From NCBI GenBank assembly GCA_031551635.1, contig JAVBNH010000017.1, forward strand, positions 1-55,421: a stretch of DNA of 55,421 nucleotides, read 5' to 3'. The DNA comes from JAVBNH01 sp031551635. Lineage in GTDB: Bacteria > Bacillota > Clostridia > Oscillospirales > Acutalibacteraceae. The position numbers and the translations under genes are program-made. Below are positions 48,815 to 55,421 of the stretch, one piece after another. Below the pieces are notes generated by a model. It searched no databases and was not told the DNA's origin. It saw only the letters and a list, made by a program, of their open reading frames with translations. Every line of letters begins with the position of its first letter. Position 1 is the first letter of the stretch.

Positions 48815-50002
48815 TTATTCATCTGAAAACGGTGTACTGACCCTTCTCAGCCGGTAATTAACAATGTTTCTGGAGTGATTAAAACGGTAAATGCTCAGAA
48901 TTAATCCTATTCCGATATATAGGCAGAGGTTTGATGAGCCGCCTGCGCTGAAAAACGGTAGAGTGATGCCGACAACCGGCAGCAGCATCAGGCACATGCC
49001 AATATTTATCACGACATGACCGATTATCATACTGGCAATACCATAGCACATGAGCGCGCTGGTGTTATCCTTACATTGGCGCCCGATGCTGATAATTTTT
49101 AGCACAATTATTGTAAAAATAATGATGGCGGCAATACAGCCGATAAAACCGAGCTCTTCACCGATGACAGAAAAAATCATATCATTCTCGCTTGCCGGAA
49201 CAACAGATGCCTGAGTATAGTCACCCTGAAGATAACCCTGCCCGAAGAGATGGCCGGAGCCGATAGCAATAAGCCCTTTCTCCTGCTGGTAAATAACAAC
49301 CGGATACTGCTCAGGGTAAATAAGCGCCATTATTCTGTCTTTTTGAATGCTTTTAAGCCCGAACTTCCACAAAAGAGGCGAAGCAGCAAGCATAGCGAGA
49401 ACCCCGAGACCGATATTTTTCAATGAAAGTCCGCCGATGAAGAGCATGGACGCAAATATGACGATAAATATCAAGGCACTGCCGAAGTCACCTGAAACGG
49501 CGACTAGTCCCGTCGGGATTGCGGCGTGGATTGCAAGCAGTAATAAGCTCAGCGGCTTGTTCATCTTGTCCCGAATTTGCTCGAGATGAACAGCGAAGGT
49601 AATGACAAAACCGATTTTAACCAGCTCCGAGGGTTGAAAATATAATTGCCGCGAGGTGCTTAGCATTATCCAGATTTTCGCATCCGGGCGAAGCGGCGGT
49701 GCCTTACCCCATTTCATGACAAAAAACATCAGCGCGACACACACAATAGCTACAATCGGCCACAGGCGAACAATAAACTCCGAATCGATGAAAGATATTA
49801 AGATTGCCGCGAAAAGTCCCAAGGCAACCGCCATAATCATGGTTCTTGTATCACGGGAATAAGCCGCGCCTTCAGCGACTTTGTTGTATGTCGCGCTGTG
49901 AACGGCTAAAACACCGAAAACCGAGGCGCAGATACAAATGAAAATCAGGAAAAAGTCGGTTTCATGTATAATATTTTTGATTGAATTTATATATTTTCGC
50001 AT
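48815..50002 (-). CDS. rodA: Rod-shape peptidoglycan polymerase RodA
   Basis: A 395-residue SEDS-family glycosyltransferase that polymerises peptidoglycan during elongation. About ten transmembrane segments are visible, with the family motifs YFQPSELVKIGFVI, SGDFGSALIFIVIFASM (carrying the conserved Asp) and LPFFSAGGSSNLCLYIGIGL near the end. RodA is preferred over FtsW or SpoVE from the IYQQEKGLIAIGSGHLFGQG and ASENDMIFSVIGEELGF segments. No PBP2 gene is adjacent. It has its own promoter at 50044-50072, divergent from tsaE. Confidence 0.93.
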   Translation of the reverse strand: MRKYINSIKNIIHETDFFLIFICICASVFGVLAVHSATYNKVAEGAAYSRDTRTMIMAVALGLFAAILISFIDSEFIVRLWPIVAIVCVALMFFVMKWGKAPPLRPDAKIWIMLSTSRQLYFQPSELVKIGFVITFAVHLEQIRDKMNKPLSLLLLAIHAAIPTGLVAVSGDFGSALIFIVIFASMLFIGGLSLKNIGLGVLAMLAASPLLWKFGLKSIQKDRIMALIYPEQYPVVIYQQEKGLIAIGSGHLFGQGYLQGDYTQASVVPASENDMIFSVIGEELGFIGCIAAIIIFTIIVLKIISIGRQCKDNTSALMCYGIASMIIGHVVINIGMCLMLLPVVGITLPFFSAGGSSNLCLYIGIGLILSIYRFNHSRNIVNYRLRRVSTPFSDE

Positions 50003-50043
50003 ATTATTCCTTTATTTATCAAAGTTCCTGTTATTTTTACTCT

Positions 50044-50072
50044 ATTATACATATTTCCCTGTCTGTTTACAA
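50044..50072 (-). promoter_or_regulatory. Promoter of rodA
   Basis: On the minus strand: -35 TTGTAA (50067-50072), 17-base spacer, -10 TATAAT (50044-50049), 41 bases before the start codon. Confidence 0.75.
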
Positions 50073-50101
50073 GCTAATTTTAAACGAATGGAGACAAATT
50101 C

Positions 50102-50521
50102 TTGAGGATTTATCATTCAAATTCAATTGAAGAGACGAAAAAAATCGCAAAGGAATTTGCCGCGACGCTTAAGGGCGGCGAATGTATCGCTTTTTTTGGC
50201 GGCATGGGCATGGGGAAAACTGCTTTTATTAAAGCGCTCGTGAAAGCACTCGGAAATGATTCGCCTGTCTCCAGTCCAACCTTTGCCATAGTCAATGATT
50301 ACGGCGGAAAACCGCGCATTTATCATTTCGACATGTACCGTATTGAAAGCTGGGACGACCTTTATTCAACAGGCTTTTTTGAGTATTCCGGAAGGGATTC
50401 CATCCTGATGATTGAATGGAGCGAAAAAATCGAAAATGCCCTTGATAGCAGAGCGATAAGAATTTATATTTCCGCGGGTGAAAGCGAAAACGAGAGAAAT
50501 ATTGAGATAAGGAATGAGTGA
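50102..50521 (+). CDS. tsaE: tRNA threonylcarbamoyladenosine biosynthesis protein TsaE
   Basis: TsaE is the ATPase that resets the TsaBD complex during t6A37 tRNA modification. The 139 residues have the P-loop FFGGMGMGKTAFIKALVKAL, the switch segment SSPTFAIVNDYGG and YHFDMYRIESWDDL, and IEWSEKIE near the end, all diagnostic. TTG start at 50102 has GGAG eight bases upstream. Its stop lies four bases before the tsaB start, so both are made together. Confidence 0.96.
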   Translation: MRIYHSNSIEETKKIAKEFAATLKGGECIAFFGGMGMGKTAFIKALVKALGNDSPVSSPTFAIVNDYGGKPRIYHFDMYRIESWDDLYSTGFFEYSGRDSILMIEWSEKIENALDSRAIRIYISAGESENERNIEIRNE

Positions 50522-50524
50522 TTG

Positions 50525-51235
50525 ATGAATATATTAGGTATAGACAGCTCGGCAGTGAGTGCGAGCGCAGCCGTTGTCTCAAATGGCAAGGTAATTAGTG
50601 AAAGCTATATAAACACGGGGCTGACCCATTCGCAGACCTTGCTGACACTCATTGACCAGTCGCTCAAAAACGCTTCATTCACTGTAAATGACATTGATTT
50701 GATAGCTGTCACAAACGGACCGGGGTCGTTTACGGGTATTCGAATCGGTATTGCGACTGCTAAAGGGCTTGCTGCGCCGACCGCAATCCCCTGCTTCGCG
50801 GTTTCAACACTTGAAGCAATTGCCTATCCTTTTAAAAATCACCGCTGCACAGCGCTCGCTGTCATGGACGCGAGGTGCTCTCAGGCTTATACCGCGATGT
50901 TCAAATGCGGAAACAACGAGCAGGTGCGAATAAGCGAGGATGATGCCCTATTGCTTGAAACATTGAAGTCACAATTAACGTCTGTAAGCGAAAAAATTGT
51001 CATCTGCGGCGACGGAGCGCAATTGGTTTATGATTATTTAAAAGAACATATTTCCAACATCGAGATTGCCGCTGAAAATAATCGCTATCAAAAAGCCTCG
51101 TCGGCTGCTTTAATTGCAGAAAGAGAAATCACCTTAAATAAAAAAAGCCCGGTCAATGCCTCTCTTTTACACCCGTTTTATTTGAGAGTTCCTCAGGCGG
51201 AAAGAGAATTAAGCGCTAAACTGGAGAAAAAATAA
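50525..51235 (+). CDS. tsaB: tRNA threonylcarbamoyladenosine biosynthesis protein TsaB
   Basis: TsaB is the non-catalytic ASKHA-fold partner of TsaD in t6A37 formation. The 236 residues carry ILGIDSSAVSASAAVV, the typical THSQTLLTLIDQSL segment and the conserved TNGPGSFTGIRIGIATAKGL. The C-terminal half is more variable, as expected. The start is ATG 50525, directly after a TTG and with AAGGA eleven bases upstream. The usual third genes tsaD and rimI are not next to it. Confidence 0.95.
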   Translation: MNILGIDSSAVSASAAVVSNGKVISESYINTGLTHSQTLLTLIDQSLKNASFTVNDIDLIAVTNGPGSFTGIRIGIATAKGLAAPTAIPCFAVSTLEAIAYPFKNHRCTALAVMDARCSQAYTAMFKCGNNEQVRISEDDALLLETLKSQLTSVSEKIVICGDGAQLVYDYLKEHISNIEIAAENNRYQKASSAALIAEREITLNKKSPVNASLLHPFYLRVPQAERELSAKLEKK

Positions 51236-51328
51236 AAATATGCTCGCTTCATGAAAACATGCTGAAGCGAAAACGGTTATTCTGCTTTATAAAATTTTTC
51301 CGCTCATTGCGGCGGAATGGAGGAAAAT

Positions 51329-51784
51329 ATGATTGTTTTAGCCTCAGACCACGCGGGTTTTGACTTGAAGGAAGCTGTCAGGGAGTATCTGTGCGAGCAA
51401 AAAATCGAGTATATTGATGTCGGAGTTTTCGAAAATAAATCCTGCGACTATCCCTTACAGGCAGAAAAAGGCTGCAAAAAAATCGTTTCGGGTGAATGCG
51501 ATAAGGGTTTGTTTTTCTGCGGTACAGGTATCGGAATATCTATGGCTGCAAATAAAATCAAAGGTATACGCGCAGCCGCATGCTCTGATTATTTCAGCGC
51601 GAAATATACCCGCGCGCATAATGACGCGAATGTACTGTGTCTCGGAGCGAGAGTAGTTGGCGCAGGACTTGCCTGCGAGCTTGCCACGGTTTTTCTCGCA
51701 ACCGATTTTGAAGGCGGAAGGCATCAAAAAAGGGTTAACATGATAACAGGGCTGGAAAACTGGACACTGGACGCTAGACACTAG
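51329..51784 (+). CDS. rpiB: Ribose-5-phosphate isomerase B
   Basis: RpiB interconverts ribose-5-phosphate and ribulose-5-phosphate. The 151 residues contain VLASDHAGFDLKEAVREYL, the acidic VGVFENKSCDYP, the catalytic-site CGTGIGISMAANKIKGIRA with Cys and Thr, and the ARAHNDAN-like TRAHNDANVLCLGARVVG. The start is ATG 51329 behind GGAGG; an ATG 4 codons upstream overlaps that site. The last residues (TLDARH) are coded by a TAGAC-type repeat and look non-native. Confidence 0.95.
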   Translation: MIVLASDHAGFDLKEAVREYLCEQKIEYIDVGVFENKSCDYPLQAEKGCKKIVSGECDKGLFFCGTGIGISMAANKIKGIRAAACSDYFSAKYTRAHNDANVLCLGARVVGAGLACELATVFLATDFEGGRHQKRVNMITGLENWTLDARH

Positions 51785-51810
51785 ACTTTGGTTGCGATTT
51801 TTACAATGTT

Positions 51811-51893
51811 TAGTACATTAGTGGGATGAACGTGCAATAAAAAACAAGACTTGGGTTGTGGGCTTGGCAAGCCAAGCCAAGCCCACGTTAGGT
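51811..51893. repeat. Palindromic intergenic repeat, copy B
   Basis: Same orientation as copy A at 17392-17464, with a 10-base insertion (GCAAGCCAAG) that lengthens the palindrome GTGGGCTTGG...CCAAGCCCAC. It lies 13 bases before the stop of mtaB on the minus strand, the same position relative to a gene end as copy A. It may act as a terminator for mtaB. Confidence 0.7.
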
Positions 51894-51906
51894 GTATGAT
51901 TTTAAT

Positions 51907-53199
51907 TCATCGTGCTCCTAGGCAGTAATCGTCAGCGGTTCCGGTTATTTTTACCGTTTTTATACTCCCCTGTTCAGCTTCTCCCTGTTCTAAAAGAACC
52001 GGGCAGTAATTTTTAGTGTAACCGAAGGCCTTACCGTCTTTCGGTGTTTCAAAGAGCACCTCAAAGGATTTTCCTGTCTGCGATTCAAAATAGTTTTTTC
52101 TGATTTCTTCGCAGACTTTGGCGAGTATTTCAGCCCTTTCGTTCTTGACTTTTTTGCTGATTTTACCCTGCATTCCCGCCGCTCTCGTCCCGGGACGCTC
52201 GGAATATGGGAAAATATGAACCTTTTCGAATCCGATTTCTCTGACGAAATCAATGCTCTCCCGGAAATTTTCCTCGCTCTCCTGCGGAAATCCGACAATA
52301 ATATCTGTCGTAATCGAAGCGTCGGGAATTTCACGGATTTTTTGAGCAAGTTCGCGGTAAAACATTGTGTTATAATGCCTGTTCATGAGTTTCAGCACTG
52401 CGTCGGAGCCGCTTTGAAGTGAAATATGAAACTGCGGGCAAAACTTCTCATTATTCTTTAATGTGTTTAAAACCTCATCGTTTATATGGTCAGGCTCTAG
52501 TGAGCCTAGCCTTATGCGGCAAATATCCTTGATGTTTGATATTTCTGTGACTATATTTGCTATATTTGTGCCGGTTTCGCGCCCATATGCCGACAGATTA
52601 ATTCCTGTCAGCACAATCTCCTTATAACCATTCCCCGCAAGATTGATACATTCATTAATTATATCCTCAGGATTTCTCGAGCGGGAGCGTCCCCTGGCGA
52701 CAGGAATAATGCAGTATGAACAAAATCTGTCGCAGCCGTCCTGAATTTTGACAAAGGCGCGGGTGTGCTCGTCGAAGGCGCTTATTCCGCTTCCGCGAAA
52801 CTTGTCTCCGCTTTTATGCTCGCAAAGATTAATAAACCGCTTTCTTTCTTTTAAAAAGCAGTTAATATTGCTGAGCAGCTCAATATTATTCCTGTTTCCC
52901 ATTATAATATCAGCTTCGGGTAAATCTGGAGGTTCACCGGGTGAAGCCTGAGGCATGCAACCTGTCAGAACTATAATGCTTTCTGGGTATAATTTCTTAT
53001 AATGCCGCACTGCCTGTCTCGTTTTTCTGTCACTTTCGGCAGTGACCGTGCAGGAATTGATGATAAAAATGTCGGCGGTACCTATGGATTCGCCTGTCCC
53101 GGAAATAATTTCGAAGCCGTTATTACGCAGTACCTCGCTCATTTCCTGTGTTTCGTATTGATTAACTTTGCAGCCCAAGGTGATAAATGCAGCTTTCAC
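51907..53199 (-). CDS. mtaB: tRNA (t6A37) methylthiotransferase MtaB
   Basis: MtaB is a radical SAM enzyme with two iron-sulfur clusters that adds a methylthio group to t6A37 in tRNA. The 430 residues contain the UPF0004 domain with GCKVNQYETQEM and TGCMPQA, the radical SAM motif DGCDRFCSYCIIPVARGRSRSR-type cluster, and the C-terminal TRAM domain. The start is GTG 53199 with AAAGG seven bases upstream; the frame extends 24 codons further without a site. It is divergent from rubredoxin and lies near tsaE-tsaB, which make its substrate modification. Confidence 0.95.
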   Translation of the reverse strand: MKAAFITLGCKVNQYETQEMSEVLRNNGFEIISGTGESIGTADIFIINSCTVTAESDRKTRQAVRHYKKLYPESIIVLTGCMPQASPGEPPDLPEADIIMGNRNNIELLSNINCFLKERKRFINLCEHKSGDKFRGSGISAFDEHTRAFVKIQDGCDRFCSYCIIPVARGRSRSRNPEDIINECINLAGNGYKEIVLTGINLSAYGRETGTNIANIVTEISNIKDICRIRLGSLEPDHINDEVLNTLKNNEKFCPQFHISLQSGSDAVLKLMNRHYNTMFYRELAQKIREIPDASITTDIIVGFPQESEENFRESIDFVREIGFEKVHIFPYSERPGTRAAGMQGKISKKVKNERAEILAKVCEEIRKNYFESQTGKSFEVLFETPKDGKAFGYTKNYCPVLLEQGEAEQGSIKTVKITGTADDYCLGAR

Positions 53200-53221
53200 G
53201 ATAAAACCTTTCGAAATAGGA

Positions 53222-53250
53222 TTGAAAATTATAAAAAACAGTGTTATACT
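53222..53250 (+). promoter_or_regulatory. Promoter of the rubredoxin gene
   Basis: -35 TTGAAA (53222-53227), 17-base spacer, -10 TATACT (53245-53250), 47 bases ahead of the start codon. Confidence 0.78.
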
Positions 53251-53296
53251 ATATATGAAGGCAACTACCATATTGCCGGAAAGGAATGATTCTGTT

Positions 53297-53455
53297 ATGA
53301 AAAAATATGTATGCGATGTTTGCGGTTATGTCTATGACCCCGCTGTCGGTGACCCGGATTCCGGAATTGCTGCCGGAACAGCCTTTGAGGATATTCCTGA
53401 GGATTGGGTTTGTCCCACCTGCGGCGTAGGCAAAGATTCATTTTCGGAAGAATAA
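53297..53455 (+). CDS. Rubredoxin
   Basis: A 52-residue electron carrier with one iron bound by four cysteines, C6 and C9 (YVCDVCGYVYDP) and C39 and C42 (WVCPTCGVGK). Length and the PDSGIAAGTAFEDIPEDW segment are textbook. It reduces oxygen- or peroxide-detoxifying enzymes in anaerobes. The start is ATG 53297; an in-frame extension upstream passes through the promoter. It is monocistronic, with a promoter before it and a terminator after it. Confidence 0.97.
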   Translation: MKKYVCDVCGYVYDPAVGDPDSGIAAGTAFEDIPEDWVCPTCGVGKDSFSEE

Positions 53456-53473
53456 TCGTCAAATTGAACAAAT

Positions 53474-53516
53474 TACACCCGATAGCTCAGGCTTGAGTCG
53501 GGTGTATATTTTTTAC
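53474..53516 (+). terminator. Terminator of the rubredoxin gene
   Basis: TACACCCGA (53474-53482) and TCGGGTGTA (53498-53506) form a perfect 9-bp stem followed by T-rich sequence ending in TTTTTT. It overlaps the stop region of the convergent hydrolase gene. Confidence 0.85.
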
Positions 53517-54425
53517 CTGAATCATCTGAGCCGGTGTAAACTCAAAAACCATTCCGTTCATTTCGGAGGTTGAGTAAACGGCTGTTCCGAGATTTAACAG
53601 ATTGTTAAGCGCAATCGGATTAATAGCCCCTGGCTTGCCCGCGTAAGTCGCAATAGCGATTTCGGGCGTAAGATTACAGAGAAAATTTTTGGTTGATGAA
53701 CGCGGGAAGCCGTGATGCCCCAGCTTTAAAATATCCACATGTCCGATCACTGGACCGATTTTATCTTCTGTTTTATTAATATTATTAATGTCTCCTGCAA
53801 GAAAAACGCTCTTTGAATAAATTTTCAGCTTTGTGCCGACTGAATTACAATTCTCGCCGGTTTTTTTTGTGCGGTTTAATTCTGTATTAAAAAACTGAAC
53901 CGTAAAATCATAGAATTTCCATTCCTCTGTTGGTAAATCCTGTATTATTTCGACATTATTCGCCTTGCAGGCTTCAACCATCTGATTGTAAACCTCGGTA
54001 TTGTCCCAGTGCCGGCGCTCGTAAAGATTTGTATATTCCTCACTGTACTCCTTCAGATAAGCCTTCCTGACAGTAACATCCGGGTCATTAATCAGCGTGT
54101 CAAAGCCGCCGATATGGTCGGAATGCGCATGGGTACCAAGAACCCATTCAAGAAAAACCTTACCGTCTGTATCTGCCGCAACGGTTTTTATGTAGTCAAC
54201 GATAAAATCCTCATAGCCTTTAAAGGCTAGAGTGCGGAAGCCTCGAGGATTATCGCTGTCCTCAGCTGCATCAACCAAAGCGAAATGCCCCTGTGACTCA
54301 ATAAGAATACAGTCGGAATTCCCGGTTGCTAAAAAATGAATTCTGTTCTTTGTTTTTGATTTTACGGTAATTTCATCCTTGAAGGTGAATTTTTTTTGCA
54401 GTCTCGAAAGCTTTTCACCCATCAT
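53487..54425 (-). CDS. MBL-fold metallo-hydrolase, ComEC/Rec2-like
   Basis: A 312-residue metallo-beta-lactamase-fold hydrolase. The metal motif THAHSDHIGGFD (H-x-H-x-D-H) is intact, with further ligands in FLAGDINN and KLGHHGFPRSS, the pattern of the ComEC C-terminal domain and of stand-alone phosphodiesterase-like hydrolases. No transmembrane part is present, so it is not a DNA uptake channel. Start ATG 54425 has AGAGGAG upstream; longer in-frame starts overlap the preceding isomerase gene. Substrate unknown. Confidence 0.85.
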   Translation of the reverse strand: MMGEKLSRLQKKFTFKDEITVKSKTKNRIHFLATGNSDCILIESQGHFALVDAAEDSDNPRGFRTLAFKGYEDFIVDYIKTVAADTDGKVFLEWVLGTHAHSDHIGGFDTLINDPDVTVRKAYLKEYSEEYTNLYERRHWDNTEVYNQMVEACKANNVEIIQDLPTEEWKFYDFTVQFFNTELNRTKKTGENCNSVGTKLKIYSKSVFLAGDINNINKTEDKIGPVIGHVDILKLGHHGFPRSSTKNFLCNLTPEIAIATYAGKPGAINPIALNNLLNLGTAVYSTSEMNGMVFEFTPAQMIQVKNIHPTQA

Positions 54426-54450
54426 AACACTCTCCTCTTCTTTAATCATA

Positions 54451-55089
54451 TCATTCATCAAACATTTCCGCCTCAACCATTGCGCACAGAGCGTGATAAA
54501 TCGGCAGTGTCAGCTCCTGAACCTCGTAAGGAGTATGGCGGGGTACACGGATGCAGACATCGCTGAATGCGGTTAAGCTGCTGGCATTCTCACCGGTAAT
54601 TGATATGGTCTTGATGCCTTTTGCTCTCGCGGTTTTTGCCGCGTTTATTATATTCGCGGAATTTCCGGAGGTGCTGAGAGCTATTAAAACATCATCCTCT
54701 TTTTCGGCATAAGCAAAAACCTGCTGCGCGAAAACCAGTGAAGGGTCAACATCATTCATAAATGCGGTTATAAGCGAGGTCTGGCTGACAAGGCTAATCG
54801 CGGGCAAGGCTCTTTGCAGGTGCGCGGCTATCTCGCTGCCGCCTTCAATGCCCTCAAAATACCTTTTTTCATCACTTGTCAGAGGTCTTTTCAAATTAAA
54901 ACCCTTCATGAGCTCACCGACAATGTGTTCACTGTCTGAGGCTGAACCGCCGTTGCCGCAAATAAGAACCTTTCCGCCGCGCAAATAGCAATTGTGTATT
55001 AATTTAAATGCCGAAAAAACATCATCAAAGCAATCAGCCAAACCCGGGTAATCACTTTTAAATTTCTCAAAAACATTGTTAGCCGTCAT
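54451..55089 (-). CDS. SIS-domain phosphoheptose isomerase-like protein (GmhA-like)
   Basis: A 212-residue SIS-domain protein like GmhA, which converts sedoheptulose-7-phosphate to heptose-7-phosphate. It has the ICGNGGSASDSEHIVGELMK motif, STSGNSANIINAAK, and the C-terminal QELTLPIYH, where Gln, Glu and His match the GmhA metal and catalytic site. GGGAGGATTTTT precedes the ATG. No other heptose genes are in the window, so it may act on another sugar phosphate. A 62-bp tandem repeat array lies 21 bases upstream of its start. Confidence 0.85.
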   Translation of the reverse strand: MTANNVFEKFKSDYPGLADCFDDVFSAFKLIHNCYLRGGKVLICGNGGSASDSEHIVGELMKGFNLKRPLTSDEKRYFEGIEGGSEIAAHLQRALPAISLVSQTSLITAFMNDVDPSLVFAQQVFAYAEKEDDVLIALSTSGNSANIINAAKTARAKGIKTISITGENASSLTAFSDVCIRVPRHTPYEVQELTLPIYHALCAMVEAEMFDE

Positions 55090-55109
55090 AAAAATCCTCC
55101 CATTAAAAT

Positions 55110-55421
55110 AATAATCGCAAGGCGATTCCGACAGTCCTGAAACCTGTCACCTGTATACTGATAACCCGCTAATATCCGCAAAGCGATTCCGACAGTCCTG
55201 AAAACCTGTCACCTGTATACTGATTCCCTGTTAATATCCGCAAAGCGATTCCGACAGTCCTGAAAACCTGTCACCTGTATACTGATTCATTGTTAAAATC
55301 CGCAAAGCGATTCCGACAGTCCTGAAAACCTGTCACCTGTATACTGATTCCCTGTTAATATCCGCAAAGCGATTCCGACAGTCCTGAAAACCTGTCACCT
55401 GTATACTGATTCCCTGTTAAT
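55110..55421. repeat. 62-bp tandem repeat array, continues past the window
   Basis: Five near-identical units with a 62-base period (unit starts near 55110, 55171, 55233, 55295 and 55357). The shared core reads GCGATTCCGACAGTCCTGAA, then ACCTGTCACCTGTATACTGA and a more variable tail. The first unit is the most divergent and the array is cut by the window end. There are no variable spacers, so it is not a CRISPR array. Confidence 0.85.

Noticed and set aside
55110..55421. CRISPR array at the right edge
   Set aside because: The units are alike over their whole 62 bases and have no variable spacers; no cas genes are near.

Overview
The window looks like part of a chromosome from an anaerobic, low-to-mid GC Gram-positive bacterium of the class Clostridia. 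The evidence is strong AGGAGG-type ribosome binding sites, frequent TTG starts, a CwlD-like amidase, NrdR, YhaM, rubredoxin, a PcrA with a clostridial-style insertion and a probable Re-type citrate synthase. I cannot place it more finely than Clostridia. Most genes lie on the minus strand.

Positions 1-2700 are clearly more AT-rich than the rest and look like the edge of a mobile element. They hold a partial secreted protein, a 115-residue protein resembling the ssDNA-binding proteins of filamentous phages, an 88-residue unknown protein, three operator-like repeats and a divergent Xre-type repressor. Positions 3190-13612 (minus strand) are housekeeping: radA, a CwlD-like amidase, tsf-rpsB with a leader and promoter, a URO-D family protein, dut, zapA, and a radical SAM gene followed by fchA and folD. 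FolD lacks the catalytic lysine for cyclohydrolase activity, and FchA probably supplies that step.

Positions 13771-22161 hold a GPH-type sugar transporter, prmA, a DUF2804 protein, yhaM, a lone lipoamide dehydrogenase, gtrA, nrdR and a sugar epimerase-like protein. Positions 22231-33307 are a myo-inositol catabolic region, read on the minus strand as iolJ-like aldolase, iolC, iolB, an esterase, iolD, iolE, iolA/mmsA, a truncated DUF1003 remnant, iolG and a second Gfo/Idh/MocA dehydrogenase. Together these convert inositol to acetyl-CoA and dihydroxyacetone phosphate. A DinJ-YafQ toxin-antitoxin pair sits on the opposite strand between iolD and iolE. Upstream of the cluster are two 75-bp palindromic repeats whose differences preserve base pairing, one of them supplying a promoter -10 box.

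From 33659 come tRNA-Arg(CCG), a BMP/nucleoside-type ABC transporter without a binding protein, and a minus-strand run of a Re-citrate synthase-like gene, an ApgM-like gene (possible homoserine kinase), metY, a lone LolD-type ATPase and a sialidase-like protein. From 43731 there is a CDP-alcohol phosphatidyltransferase, a promoter with a strongly folded leader RNA, a DivIVA-like coiled-coil protein, an isolated fumarase beta subunit, pcrA, rodA, tsaE-tsaB, rpiB, mtaB, rubredoxin, an MBL-fold hydrolase and a GmhA-like isomerase. The window ends in a 62-bp tandem repeat array.

The strongest candidates for something undescribed are the leader RNA at 44575-44665, the covarying twin repeats at 33338-33539, the 62-bp array at the right end and the element at the left edge. 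I did not find a clear new multi-gene defence or biosynthetic system.
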